DNA of 29,411 nt from JBOGIF01 sp050742415 (GCA_050742415.1 JBOGIF010000051.1:1-29411); one strand, 5' to 3'. Counted from the stretch's first letter, positions 14,746 to 23,177 are shown. Notes: generated by a model not told the origin, from the letters alone. Made by a program: numbers and translations.

Positions 14746-15881
14746 CGCCACCGACCGAGGTCGGCAGCCCAGACCTCGCGCTGCTGAGCCGAGGGCAGGC
14801 TGCCCACGCGCTCGATCTCCTTGGGATGCGAGCTGTGGGAGACCGCCTCCTCGTAGCTGATGATCCCGCGGCCCACCAGGTCGGAAAGGGCAGCCTCAAT
14901 GGTCTGCATGCCTTCCTTGTATCCGGTCATCACCACGTTTCGTATCTGCAGCGTCTTCCCCTCCCTTACCAGGTTGCGGATCGGGTTATTGCCTACCAGC
15001 ACTTCGAAGGCGGCACACCGCCCTCCGCCGACCTTGGTGACGAGTTGCTGATTAAGGATACCCGCTAGCGTGTTGGCAAGCTGCAGGCGAATCTGCGGCT
15101 GCTGCTCCGCCGGAAAGACGTCGACGATCCGGTCGAGGGCCTGGGCACTGTCGTTGGTATGCAGCGTGGCGAAGACCAGGTGCCCGGTTTCGGCAACGGT
15201 GAGGGCCGCCCGGATGCTCTCCAGGTCGCGCATCTCGCCGATGAGCAGCACATCGGGGTCCTCTCGCAGGACCGAGCGGAGGGCGTCGGCGAAGGAGTTG
15301 GTGTCGATACCCACCTCGCGCTGGTTGACGGCCGAGCGCTTGTGGCTGTGGAGATACTCGACCGGGTCCTCGACCGTGATTATGTGCATTGCCCGGTGGG
15401 TGTTGATGTAGTCGATTATCGATGCCAGGGTCGTGGACTTCCCCGAGCCGGTGGGACCGGTGACGAGGATGAAGCCGTGTGGGAGGCGGGCCCAACGCTC
15501 CACCACCGGCGGCAGGCCGAGCTCGGCGAAGGTCGGGATGTAGAAGGGGATCAGCCGCAATGCCAGTGCCGGCGTTCCCCTTTGGAGGAACGCATTTGCC
15601 CGGATCCGGGCCCGGCCTCCCCAGCTGAACGAGAAGTCGACCTCCTTGTCTCGTATGAACCGCTGGGTTAGCCGGTCGCCCAGGACCGACAGGATGAGCT
15701 TCTCCGCCGTCTCCGGGTCGAGCTTCTCCTCGCCCTCGACCGGCGCCAAGCGGCCGTCGACCCGCAGCAGTGGTGGCGCCCCGGATGTGAGCAGGACGTC
15801 GCTGCCACCCTGCTCCCAGAGAGCCTCCAGGAGGTGGCCGACGGCTTCGGGGTCGGGTTGGTCGAGTTGGATCGTGAGCAT
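14742..15881 (-). CDS. pilT: PilT-like type IV pilus retraction ATPase
   Basis: A 379-aa hexameric secretion-type ATPase of the PilT class, which powers disassembly of type IV pili from the cytoplasmic side. Seen are the N-terminal domain (GGSDVLLTSGAPPLLRVDGRL), Walker A GPTGSGKST, the Asp box around VEDPVEYL, Walker B VLLIGEMRDLES, the His box ATLHTNDSA and the PilT C-terminal region with the AIRNLVRE-like segment PIRNLVREGK. Length is near that of known PilT proteins. It starts 17 nt after the LPXTG protein gene and overlaps the following secreted-protein gene. No assembly ATPase (PilB), platform protein (PilC) or peptidase (PilD) lies in the window. Confidence 0.92.
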   Translation of the reverse strand: MLTIQLDQPDPEAVGHLLEALWEQGGSDVLLTSGAPPLLRVDGRLAPVEGEEKLDPETAEKLILSVLGDRLTQRFIRDKEVDFSFSWGGRARIRANAFLQRGTPALALRLIPFYIPTFAELGLPPVVERWARLPHGFILVTGPTGSGKSTTLASIIDYINTHRAMHIITVEDPVEYLHSHKRSAVNQREVGIDTNSFADALRSVLREDPDVLLIGEMRDLESIRAALTVAETGHLVFATLHTNDSAQALDRIVDVFPAEQQPQIRLQLANTLAGILNQQLVTKVGGGRCAAFEVLVGNNPIRNLVREGKTLQIRNVVMTGYKEGMQTIEAALSDLVGRGIISYEEAVSHSSHPKEIERVGSLPSAQQREVWAADLGRWR

Positions 15882-15898
15882 CGCTCAGGGCTGGAGAG

Positions 15899-17209
15899 TC
15901 AGTTGGGAAGTCTCGACACCGGAGCGGACCATCCTCGTCCGGTCACCGGCGCCGTCCAGTCCTCCTGTCCCCCCAACTTTACGAGCACTACGCCGGCCAG
16001 TGCGAAAAACCCGGCCAGCAGGAGCAGGTGGCCCGACCAGCCGGTGTTGGGCAGCGAGGTACGGGGGACCGGAGTTGGGTCACCGGGCACGAGCGTCGTG
16101 GCCGTCGGATCGGCTACGACCTCGATGTCGCCCCGGCTCTCGACCACGCCCCCGCCCTTCTCCGGGCTGCCAGGGCCGATCACCACCAGCTGGTGCTTGC
16201 CCACCGGGGTATTGGCCGGGATGGTGACCTCGGCGGTGTAGGTGCCCTTGTCGGTCGACCGGACGGGCCCGAGCTGCACCGGGTCGCTGCGGAGCTCGAT
16301 GCGTAGGTCGGAGCTCTTGGCGTAGGGCTCGGACTTCCCACCGGTGATGCTCACCGCCTGGCCCTGGCGGACCCTCGACATGCTCACCTCGGCGGCCTCC
16401 ATGCGGGCCGCGATCGTGGTGCTGGTCGTGGAGGACGAGGTCGTCGAGCTGGTGGAAGACGAGCTGGTGGAAGACGAGCTGGTCGACGAGCTGGTGGTGG
16501 TGGGCTTGGTCGTCGACGTCGAGCTGCTCGTCGACGAGCTGGAGGAGCTGGAGGAGCTGGACGAGCTGGTCGAGGAGGACGAGCTGCTGGTGGTGGTGTC
16601 CTTCTTCTTCTTGTTGTTGTTCGCGTCGTTCGCCTTGGTGGTCGACGTCGTCGAGGTCGAGCTGGTCGACGACGAGCTGGTGGTGGACGTCGAGCTGGTG
16701 CTGGACGTGGAGGTGGCGGCAGCGGCGGTCACCTTCGAGGTCGTGGTCGTGGCGCCGGGCACGGTCGTCGTGGTGGTCGTCGTGGCGTCGTCCTTGGCGG
16801 CCCGGACCCGGATACGGCCCTGCTGGTCGGTGAGCTCGGCGTTGGAGGTGTCGGCAACACGGAGACGCTGGTTGCCCGACGTGGCGAAGGTCACGGAGAA
16901 CTTGTGCTCCCCGGCGTCGCCCGGCGTGAAGGTGTAGTCGGACGGAAGGCTGGCGCCGACATCGGACGACGTGAAGCCCACGGTCCCGGCGTAGCCCGTG
17001 AACCTGCTGCCGTCAGGCGTGACTGCGCTGACCGCAAACGACACCGGCCAGCCCTGCTGGACCTCGGAGATTGCCGAGATCTGCAGCCGGAACTTCATGC
17101 TCCCGTTGCCGCTCGACACGAAGGAGATAGCGCGCGGGCCAGCGCTGGCGAGCGTCACTCCCGACAGGACGAGCATGAGCACGCCTGCGGCTCGCATCCT
17201 GTTGAACAT
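15899..17209 (-). CDS. LPXTG surface protein with long Ser/Thr-rich stalk
   Basis: A 436-aa exported protein. A signal peptide (MFNRMRAAGVLMLVLSGVTLASAG) is followed by a beta-rich domain (FAVSAVTPDGSRFTGYAGTV, FTPGDAGEHKFSVTF). Next is a very low-complexity Ser/Thr stalk broken by the basic/Asn patch KANDANNNKKKKD, then a second beta domain (GQAVSITGGKSEPY, GTYTAEVTIPANTPVGKHQL). A sorting-like end LPNTG (about residues 386-390) precedes a hydrophobic helix (HLLLLAGFFALAGVVLV). Unlike usual sortase substrates the tail after the helix is long and poorly basic. ATG 17209 has GGGGGA about 12 nt upstream; the frame extends upstream to 17254. It lies directly upstream of pilT. Confidence 0.85.
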   Translation of the reverse strand: MFNRMRAAGVLMLVLSGVTLASAGPRAISFVSSGNGSMKFRLQISAISEVQQGWPVSFAVSAVTPDGSRFTGYAGTVGFTSSDVGASLPSDYTFTPGDAGEHKFSVTFATSGNQRLRVADTSNAELTDQQGRIRVRAAKDDATTTTTTTVPGATTTTSKVTAAAATSTSSTSSTSTTSSSSTSSTSTTSTTKANDANNNKKKKDTTTSSSSSSTSSSSSSSSSSSSTSSSTSTTKPTTTSSSTSSSSTSSSSTSSTTSSSTTSTTIAARMEAAEVSMSRVRQGQAVSITGGKSEPYAKSSDLRIELRSDPVQLGPVRSTDKGTYTAEVTIPANTPVGKHQLVVIGPGSPEKGGGVVESRGDIEVVADPTATTLVPGDPTPVPRTSLPNTGWSGHLLLLAGFFALAGVVLVKLGGQEDWTAPVTGRGWSAPVSRLPN

Positions 17210-17366
17210 CCGCAAGCTGATTCCCCCAGACCCGGCCGAGAAACTTCCGCCCAAGCGTAGGGGCTTCCGACAGGAAGCACAACCACCCCTTTGACAACAT
17301 CAGCAACGTCTATATGTCGTTGGCATCTAGTAGAAATGGTTTCCGTGGGGATTTCGCAATGAGGCG

Positions 17367-17876
17367 CTACCCACAGCCGGCGATGCCCGGCTGGCCGTTG
17401 ACCAGTATCTCTGGAAGCGGTTGGCCGGGGCTCGGGCGCAGCTCGATCGTGTAACCCTGGTTCGACGGCGCCGCGGCAAGGACGCCGCGAGTGACGAGGT
17501 CGGCCACCGAGGCGACCGGCGGGCCGGCGGTGGCCTGGGTCAGGGCCAGGGCGTGCTGCACCGACGCATAGTCGCCCTTGCAGGCAGCGGCGTTCGCCAC
17601 CGGCCGCGGCCCGCTGGGCCCGGCGACCCGGCCGGTCGGCCCCCCGACAGGTGCGTCCGGGGGTATGGCCACGAGACCCAGGCCGGGCGTGGGGGCCACT
17701 GGACCGCCGCCGCCGGATCCCGTGCCGGTTCCCGTCACCGTCGCCGTGCTCTTGCCGAGCTGGTCGAGGCCCTTCATGGTGATGACCGCCAGCGAGCCGA
17801 GGATCACCAGCACCACCAGCATGCTGATGAGCCCGAAGCCGGACTCCCGCCACATGTCTCGCTGCCCGACGTCCAC
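17367..17876 (-). CDS. Type IV pilin-like / pseudopilin protein lacking Glu5
   Basis: A 169-aa protein with a class III (prepilin) leader: MDVGQRDMWRESG then F-GLISMLVVLVILGSLAVITM, a hydrophobic helix that starts right after the Gly-Phe cleavage site (G13/F14). A Gly/Pro-rich spacer and a small C-terminal domain with two Cys (AACKGDY near the middle, AGCG at the end) follow, possibly a disulfide loop as in pilins. The conserved Glu at mature position 5 is Ser18 here. GTG 17876 has GGGGG 5 nt upstream; ATG 17855 is an alternative. It follows the DNA ligase by 26 nt and precedes the LPXTG gene by 157 nt. Confidence 0.75.
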   Translation of the reverse strand: MDVGQRDMWRESGFGLISMLVVLVILGSLAVITMKGLDQLGKSTATVTGTGTGSGGGGPVAPTPGLGLVAIPPDAPVGGPTGRVAGPSGPRPVANAAACKGDYASVQHALALTQATAGPPVASVADLVTRGVLAAAPSNQGYTIELRPSPGQPLPEILVNGQPGIAGCG

Positions 17877-17902
17877 CTCGACCCCCTTGCTGCTCGGTGC
17901 CC

Positions 17903-18904
17903 CTAAGTCTCCACCCGTTTGGCCCCGTCGGCCAGGACCCGGCGCGGGTCGACGTCGGCCCGGAGGCCCTTTAGCGACGGTTGGCGCAGCGTGCCGGACT
18001 CGGTCACCTCCGTGTAGGCGACGTCGGCCACGAGCAACGGCTCGACGAAGCGGAGGCCGGGATCGACGGGACCGGCAAAGGGGCTGTCCGGGCGGCCGAT
18101 ACGGGCGAAGGCGGTGGTCAGAACGCCGATCAGCTCCTCCGACAGGCCCGAGCCGGCCAACCCCACGTAGCCGAGCCGGGCCGGTCGACCGGCGGCGGCG
18201 GCGTCCTCCGGGCTGACGTCGTAGGCGCCTAGCGCCAGTGACCCGATCGACCCTGTCCGCCCGGCCTGGCCTGGCGACCAACCTCCCACCACGAACTCGC
18301 GGCGGCGGACGCATTTGATCTTCGACCACGCTGGCGAGCGCCGACCGGGCTGGTACGGGGCGTCGCGGCGCTTGGCCATGTAGCCTTCCAGGCCCGCGGC
18401 GCGGCACGCGTCCAAAGTGTCGCGGTCGGGTGCGTCGGCGAGGAGCGGAGTCGTGCTCCAGGCCGGGCCTCGCAGGTCGAGGGCCTCGAGCAGCCGACGG
18501 CGTTGGGCTTGGGGCTGTCCGACCAGGAGCTCGCCGTCGAGCCACAGCAGGTCGAATGCCACGAAGGCCACCGGTACTTCGGCCACGAGCCGGGCCGGCG
18601 GGTTGCGGACGTGCATCCGCCGCTGGAGGCGTTGGAAGCTGGGCCGCCCCTCGCCGTCGAAGGTCACCACCTCGCCGTCGAGGACCGCGGCATGGCCGGC
18701 CAGCGCCGCCGCCATCGGCGCCATCTCCGGGTAGCCAGCGGTCACGTCGCCACCACGCCGGTTGGCAACGGTGAGGTTGTGCGCCGACACCGTGACCATG
18801 GCCCTTATCCCGTCCCATTTCGGCTCGTAGAGCCACGCCGTCGGGTCTCGGGGCATACCGACCCCGCCGGCCAGCATGGGAAGCAGTGTGGGCGGCACCG
18901 GCAC
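17903..18904 (-). CDS. ATP-dependent DNA ligase (stand-alone, LigC/LigD-ligase type)
   Basis: A 333-aa ligase that would seal DNA nicks through an AMP-lysine intermediate. Motif I is EPKWDGIRAM with Lys29; others are RRGGDVTAGYPE, LDGEVVTFD, VAFVAFDLLWLDGE, EGYMAKRRDAPY and SPAWSKIKC, then an OB-fold region (REFVVGGWSPGQ) and the C-terminal EVTESGTLRQPSLKGLR typical of actinobacterial LigC or LigD ligase domains. No polymerase or nuclease domain is fused and no Ku gene is nearby in the window. GTG 18904 is the first usable start and has AAGGTGAG upstream. It follows the CDF exporter gene by 40 nt. Confidence 0.92.
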   Translation of the reverse strand: MPVPPTLLPMLAGGVGMPRDPTAWLYEPKWDGIRAMVTVSAHNLTVANRRGGDVTAGYPEMAPMAAALAGHAAVLDGEVVTFDGEGRPSFQRLQRRMHVRNPPARLVAEVPVAFVAFDLLWLDGELLVGQPQAQRRRLLEALDLRGPAWSTTPLLADAPDRDTLDACRAAGLEGYMAKRRDAPYQPGRRSPAWSKIKCVRRREFVVGGWSPGQAGRTGSIGSLALGAYDVSPEDAAAAGRPARLGYVGLAGSGLSEELIGVLTTAFARIGRPDSPFAGPVDPGLRFVEPLLVADVAYTEVTESGTLRQPSLKGLRADVDPRRVLADGAKRVET

Positions 18905-18944
18905 CGCTACCGTCTCACCTTCGTGCTCTACGGTGTCTCGGTCC

Positions 18945-20027
18945 TCACGGGAACGGCGACGGGGTAGCGCCCGGGAAGTGGTGAGCGGTCGTGGTGTGGT
19001 GATCGCGGCCGTCATGCCCGCACGGGCTGGAGTGGATGGTGGCCTGAGCGAGCCGGCGGATGTCGTGGAGGAGGCGGTGGTGGGCATCCTCGGCGATGTC
19101 GTGGGCGTCGGCCAGGCGGAGGTCGGCGTCAGAGATGATCTCGGCTTCGGCGCGTAGCTCGTGGCCGATCCAGCGGATGCGGACGCTCTCCACGGCTTGG
19201 ACGCCTGGCACCGAAGCCAGGACCCGGTACACGTCGTCGACCAGCTCCGGGTCGACGCTGTCCATGAGCCGCCGGTAGATGTCGCGCGCCGCGCTCCTGA
19301 GGACGACGAGGATGGCGACGGTGATGAGCAGGCCGACGACGGGGTCGGCCAACGGCCATCCGCCAAGTACGCCCAGGGCTCCGGCAGCGACGGCGAGAGA
19401 GGTGAGCCCGTCAGTTCGAGCGTGAAGGCCGTCGGCAACGAGTGCTGCTGAGCCGATCTTGCGGCCCACCCGGATGCGGTACACGGCGACCAGCTCATTG
19501 CCGATGAACCCGACGATGCCGGCGACCAGCACCCAGCCGACGTTTCGGATCTCTTGGGGGTCGAGCAAGCGCCGGACTGCTTCCCAGCCGGCCACGCAGG
19601 CCGACAGGGCGATCATCGCCACGATGAAGAGGCCGGCCAGGTCCTCGGCCCGCCCGTAGCCGTAGGTGTAGCGCTTGGTGGCCCGGCGCCGGCCCAGCAT
19701 GAAGGCGATCCCGAGTGGGACGGCGGTCAGAGCGTCGGAGAGATTGTGGATGGTGTCGGCCAGAAGAGCGACCGATCCGCTGATGATGACGATGACGACC
19801 TGGATGACGGCGGTGAGGCCCAAGCCGACCAAGGAGATCTTGAGCGCCCGAATTCCTTCGGTGCTGGCGGTGAGGGCTGAGTCGACCGAGTCGGCGGCGT
19901 CGTGGCTGTGCGGCGAGAACACTCCGGCGATGAAGCCCCTGATGCCGCCCCGGCCGTGCGCGTGCTCGTGCCCGTGCCCGTAGCCATGGTCGTGGTCGTG
20001 CCCGGGGTGGGGGTGATCGCTGCTCAC
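18945..20027 (-). CDS. Cation diffusion facilitator (CDF) metal exporter with His-rich ends
   Basis: A 360-aa CDF antiporter, exporting Zn or related divalent metals across the cytoplasmic membrane. The N-terminus is very His-rich (DHPHPGHDHDHGYGHGHEHAH), probably a metal-binding tail. Membrane helices include ISLVGLGLTAVIQVVIVIIS with the site motif DTIHNLSD (D91, H94, D98) and the second site DGLHARTDGL. The cytoplasmic domain holds VPGVQAVESVRIRWIGHEL, and the C-terminus carries a second His cluster (CGHDGRDHHTTTAHH). The frame is open upstream to 20312 but GTG 20027 has AGGGGAAG just before it and gives the natural start. Specificity cannot be read from sequence. Confidence 0.92.
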   Translation of the reverse strand: MSSDHPHPGHDHDHGYGHGHEHAHGRGGIRGFIAGVFSPHSHDAADSVDSALTASTEGIRALKISLVGLGLTAVIQVVIVIISGSVALLADTIHNLSDALTAVPLGIAFMLGRRRATKRYTYGYGRAEDLAGLFIVAMIALSACVAGWEAVRRLLDPQEIRNVGWVLVAGIVGFIGNELVAVYRIRVGRKIGSAALVADGLHARTDGLTSLAVAAGALGVLGGWPLADPVVGLLITVAILVVLRSAARDIYRRLMDSVDPELVDDVYRVLASVPGVQAVESVRIRWIGHELRAEAEIISDADLRLADAHDIAEDAHHRLLHDIRRLAQATIHSSPCGHDGRDHHTTTAHHFPGATPSPFP

Positions 20028-20125
20028 GCCGACTTCCCCTTCGCTCCGACGTGTTCGTTCCGCGCCACGTAGAAGACGTGAGTGCCCGCGGCGTCGAAGA
20101 CGACCTGCGTCCGGATGGCGGCCAT
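20024..20125 (-). CDS. Possible 33-aa small protein just upstream of the CDF gene
   Basis: A short frame from ATG 20125, beginning MAAIRTQVVFDAAGTHVFYV and ending KGKSA, whose TGA overlaps the GTG start of the CDF gene (GTGA). The frame is open further upstream to 20278, with less protein-like sequence. No ribosome site or -10 box was seen. It could be a leader peptide coupled to the exporter, a remnant of a longer gene, or chance. I do not recognise it. Confidence 0.25.
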   Translation of the reverse strand: MAAIRTQVVFDAAGTHVFYVARNEHVGAKGKSA

Positions 20126-20305
20126 ACGGACATGGTCGCGCTGCGAAGGACGACCGTGCCCCAGCCGCAAGCGCATCGAGCAGCCGCCACCTACGACTTC
20201 CCAACCCGTGCCCGCCCCCGAGCCACGATCGCCGGTGCAGCCCGGCTTCGGGACGGCGGCAAGAGCGAGTGCGATCATGTCCCGTAACCAGGACGGGAGG
20301 AAAGC

Positions 20306-21736
20306 ATGACAAGGGGCGACCTCGACATCACCGGCCTCGACGGCAACCGTGTGGCATTGTCGCCAGGGGATCTCGGTGCCCTGGCCACCCGGGTGGCGGG
20401 CCGGCTGCTCCGGGCCGGCGACGACGGCTGGGACGATGCCGTACTGATCTGGAACGGCATGGTGGCCAGCATCCCGGCCCTCGTCCTACAACCGGCGTCG
20501 GCCGCCGACGTGGCCGAGGCGGTGCGCTTCGCCGCCGACCGCCGACTGCTGTTGAGCGTCAAGGGCGGCGGCCACAACATCGCCGGAACCTCGATCGCTC
20601 CCGGTGGGTTGACGCTCGACATGTCCCGGCTCCGTGACGTAACCGTCGACGTTGCCGGCCGGCGGGCGCACGTGGGCGCCGGGTGCCTCATCAAGGACGT
20701 GGACAGCGCAACGCAGCAACATGGGCTGGCCGCCGTCCTGGGCTTCGTGTCCGAGACCGGCGTCGCCGGCCTGACCCTCGGGGGCGGCATGGGCTACCTC
20801 ACCCGCCGGTTCGGATGGACGGTCGACAATCTGGACGAGGTCGAGGTCGTCACCGCCGACGGGCGGATCCTCACCGCCGGCCCCGAGGAGAACCCGGAGC
20901 TCTTCTGGGCGCTTCGGGGCGGCGGTGGGAACTTCGGCGTGGCCACCCGGTTCACCCTCCGCCTCCACGAGGTCGGACCGACCGTCACCGGAGGGCTGAT
21001 CGCTTGGGGCGCCGAGCGCGCCGGCGAGGTACTCGCCGCCTACCACGAGCTGACCGAGTCCGCACCGCGCGAGCTCACCACTGCGCTCACGATCCGGCTC
21101 GCCCCGCCGACGCCTTTCATGCCCCCCGAGTGGCACGGGAAGGCCATCGCCGGCATGGTCGTCTGCCACAGCGGTGCCGACCCGTCGGGCGACCTGGCGC
21201 CCTTGCGCTCGCTCGGAGAGCCGATCGTCGACCTGATCTCGGAGAAGCCGTACACGGCCCAGCAGTCGATGCTCGACGCCACCCAGCCCAAGGGTGCGCA
21301 CTACTACTGGAAGTCCGAGTTCGTTCCCACCCTGTCGGCGGCGTTCCTCGACAACTTCCGCTCCGAAGCGCTGAAGGTCACCTCCCCCATGTCGCAGTCG
21401 ATCATCTTCCACCTCGCCGGAGCGCTGAACGAACGGGAGGACGACGACGGGGCGATGGGCAACCGCGACGCCGGGTACGTGACCGCCTTCGCCGGCTCGT
21501 GGCCTCCCGCCGACACCCGCTCCGCCGAGCACGTGGCGTGGGTCCGGGAATCGTGGGGAAAGATCAGGTCCTTCTCCACCGGCGGGAACTACGTCAACTT
21601 CCAGGTGGCCGACGACGACGACGCCCGCACCGCCTCCGCATACCGCGGGAACTACGCGCGCCTCCAGCGGGTCAAGTCTGCCGTCGACCCCAGCAACCTG
21701 TTCCGAGTGAATCGAAACGTGACTCCGCCGAGCTGA
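20306..21736 (+). CDS. FAD-linked oxidoreductase, berberine-bridge-enzyme (BBE) type
   Basis: A 476-aa flavoprotein with an FAD-binding PCMH domain and a C-terminal BBE segment. His90 in VKGGGHNIAG is the usual covalent FAD attachment site; where bicovalent members have a Cys, this protein has SETGVAG, so a single attachment is expected. Other FAD-binding parts are GLTLGGGMGYLTRRFG and ELFWALRGGGGNFGV. The C-terminal BBE part has GGNYVNFQ and YARLQRVKSAVDPSNLFRVNRN. Such enzymes oxidise sugars, alcohols or other metabolites; the substrate is unknown. ATG 20306 has GGGAGGAAA just upstream. It stands alone, divergent from the CDF gene and convergent with phoU. Confidence 0.92.
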   Translation: MTRGDLDITGLDGNRVALSPGDLGALATRVAGRLLRAGDDGWDDAVLIWNGMVASIPALVLQPASAADVAEAVRFAADRRLLLSVKGGGHNIAGTSIAPGGLTLDMSRLRDVTVDVAGRRAHVGAGCLIKDVDSATQQHGLAAVLGFVSETGVAGLTLGGGMGYLTRRFGWTVDNLDEVEVVTADGRILTAGPEENPELFWALRGGGGNFGVATRFTLRLHEVGPTVTGGLIAWGAERAGEVLAAYHELTESAPRELTTALTIRLAPPTPFMPPEWHGKAIAGMVVCHSGADPSGDLAPLRSLGEPIVDLISEKPYTAQQSMLDATQPKGAHYYWKSEFVPTLSAAFLDNFRSEALKVTSPMSQSIIFHLAGALNEREDDDGAMGNRDAGYVTAFAGSWPPADTRSAEHVAWVRESWGKIRSFSTGGNYVNFQVADDDDARTASAYRGNYARLQRVKSAVDPSNLFRVNRNVTPPS

Positions 21737-21748
21737 TCTCTGCGCAGT

Positions 21749-21762
21749 CCCGCGTCAGCGGG
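21749..21762. terminator. Weak hairpin between convergent BBE oxidase and phoU genes
   Basis: CCCGC and GCGGG form a 5-bp stem around GTCA in the 28-nt gap between two convergent genes. There is no T-run on either side. It is a possible bidirectional terminator or only a short GC-rich coincidence. Confidence 0.25.
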
Positions 21763-21764
21763 CG

Positions 21765-22442
21765 CTAGGTGGCGGACGAGTCGCCGTCGGGGAAGTTGCC
21801 GGTGACGATGTAGGCCACCCGCTCGCCGATGTTGACGGCGTGGTCGGCCATGCGCTCGAAGTAGCGACCCACGAGAGCCACCTGCACAGCGCGCTGGATG
21901 GTGCCCTCGTCGCGGCCCTCGGCGTGGAAGATGGTCCGGAACAGTTCCTTCTGCAGGTCGTCCATGACGTCGTCCATGTCCTCCAGCGCCGTCGCCCGGG
22001 CCGGGTCGCGCTCGGCGAAGGCGTCGGTCGCCAGTTGGAGCTGGGTGGTCGCCTGCTCACGCATGCGGTCGATCAGACCGCGCAGGCGAGGGTCGAGCGG
22101 GTTGGGGTACAGGCGCCGGGTGGCTTTGGCCACGTTGACCATGAGGTCGCCGATCCGCTCGAGCTCGTGGATTACCCGGAGGGTCGTGACGAGCGTGCGC
22201 AGGTCGATGGCCATGGGCTGCTGGCGGGCCAGCAGGAGGTAGATCTGCTCCTCCATGGCGTGGGTCAGCTCGTCGAGCACCCGATCGTCCTGTATGACGG
22301 CCTTGGCCCCGGCCAGGTCGAAGTCGAGCAGTGCGGCGGTACCGGCCTGGATGGCCTCGGACGCCATCGCCGACAGCCTCACGACATTGGCATGCAGCTC
22401 GGCCAACTCTTCGTGGAAGAGCCTTCTCGTCGTCTGCTCCAC
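21765..22442 (-). CDS. phoU: PhoU phosphate-signalling regulator
   Basis: A 225-aa all-helical protein with two PhoU repeats. Each has the acidic metal-binding signature: ELERIGDLMVNVAK in the first and RYFERMADHAVNIGERV in the second. PhoU links the Pst transporter to the sensor kinase and keeps the Pho response off when phosphate is plentiful. GTG 22442 follows a GAGAGGAG stretch; the exact start is not critical to the domain. It is the last gene of the pst block, 18 nt after the response regulator, and convergent with the BBE oxidase. Confidence 0.95.
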   Translation of the reverse strand: MEQTTRRLFHEELAELHANVVRLSAMASEAIQAGTAALLDFDLAGAKAVIQDDRVLDELTHAMEEQIYLLLARQQPMAIDLRTLVTTLRVIHELERIGDLMVNVAKATRRLYPNPLDPRLRGLIDRMREQATTQLQLATDAFAERDPARATALEDMDDVMDDLQKELFRTIFHAEGRDEGTIQRAVQVALVGRYFERMADHAVNIGERVAYIVTGNFPDGDSSAT

Positions 22443-22460
22443 CTCCTCTCGACCTTCTCC

Positions 22461-23177
22461 TCAGGCCCGGCCGGGCCGCTCGTAGCGGTAGCCGAGGCCG
22501 CGGATCGTCGTTATGCGGGTGGGCCGGGAGGCATCGTCCTCCACCTTGGACCGTAGACGCTTTATGTGCACGTCGAGGGTCTTGGTGTCGCCGACGTAGT
22601 CGTGACCCCAGATTCGGTCGATCAGGGTGTCTCGGGTCAGGACCCGCCCGGCGTTGGCCAGCAGGATCTCGAGCAGCTCGAACTCCCGCAGCGGGAGCGA
22701 GACCTTGTCGCCGCGCACCACCACCTCGTGGCGCTCGGGGTCGAGGCTCACGTCGCCCACCTCGATGGCTTCTCCCGAGCCGGCCTCGTCCTCGTCGCGC
22801 TCGCCGCCCGCCCGACGCAGCACGGCACGCACCCGCGCCACCAGCTCTCGAAGGCGGTAGGGCTTGGTCACGTAATCGTCGGCGCCCACCTCGAGGCCCA
22901 CGACGGCGTCGACCTCGGAGTCCTTGGCGGTGAGCATGATTATCGGCACGGTCGATCGGGCGCGGATCTGCCGGCAGACGTCGATGCCCGACACCTTGGG
23001 CAACATCAGGTCGAGGAGCACCACGTCGGGGCGGCGGGCTTCGAAGACCGACAGCGCTTCGGCGCCGTCTCGGGCCACGTCGACGGTGAAGCCCTCGCGG
23101 CGCAGGCCGAGGGTGAGGGCCTCGACGAAGGACTCCTCGTCCTCCACGATGAGCACGGTCGGCTCTGATTCGGTCAT
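22461..23177 (-). CDS. regX3: RegX3/PhoB-like response regulator (OmpR family)
   Basis: A 238-aa two-domain regulator. The receiver has all expected residues: E12/D13 acidic pair (LIVEDEESF), phospho-acceptor D56 (VVLLDLMLPKVSG), T83 (LTAKD) and K105 (VTKPYRLREL). The C-terminal winged helix has LPLREFELLEILLANAGRVLTRDTLIDRIWG and the recognition helix region GDTKTLDVHIKRLRSKVE. It would bind PHO-box repeats when phosphorylated by the adjacent kinase. ATG 23177 is 13 nt after the kinase gene. The symbol is by similarity and operon context; phoB or phoP would be equivalent labels. Confidence 0.93.
   Translation of the reverse strand: MTESEPTVLIVEDEESFVEALTLGLRREGFTVDVARDGAEALSVFEARRPDVVLLDLMLPKVSGIDVCRQIRARSTVPIIMLTAKDSEVDAVVGLEVGADDYVTKPYRLRELVARVRAVLRRAGGERDEDEAGSGEAIEVGDVSLDPERHEVVVRGDKVSLPLREFELLEILLANAGRVLTRDTLIDRIWGHDYVGDTKTLDVHIKRLRSKVEDDASRPTRITTIRGLGYRYERPGRA

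Noticed and set aside
16344..16937. Plus-strand acidic Val/Glu/Leu-rich frame and a 15-nt tandem repeat (GACGAGCTGGTGGAA) within it
   Set aside because: It is the complement of the Ser/Thr codons of the LPXTG stalk; the repeat is explained by low-complexity coding.
17264..17340. Partial inverted repeat CAACG...CGTTG around TATA upstream of the LPXTG gene
   Set aside because: Arms are only 5 bp and the spacing to the gene is long; not strong enough to call.
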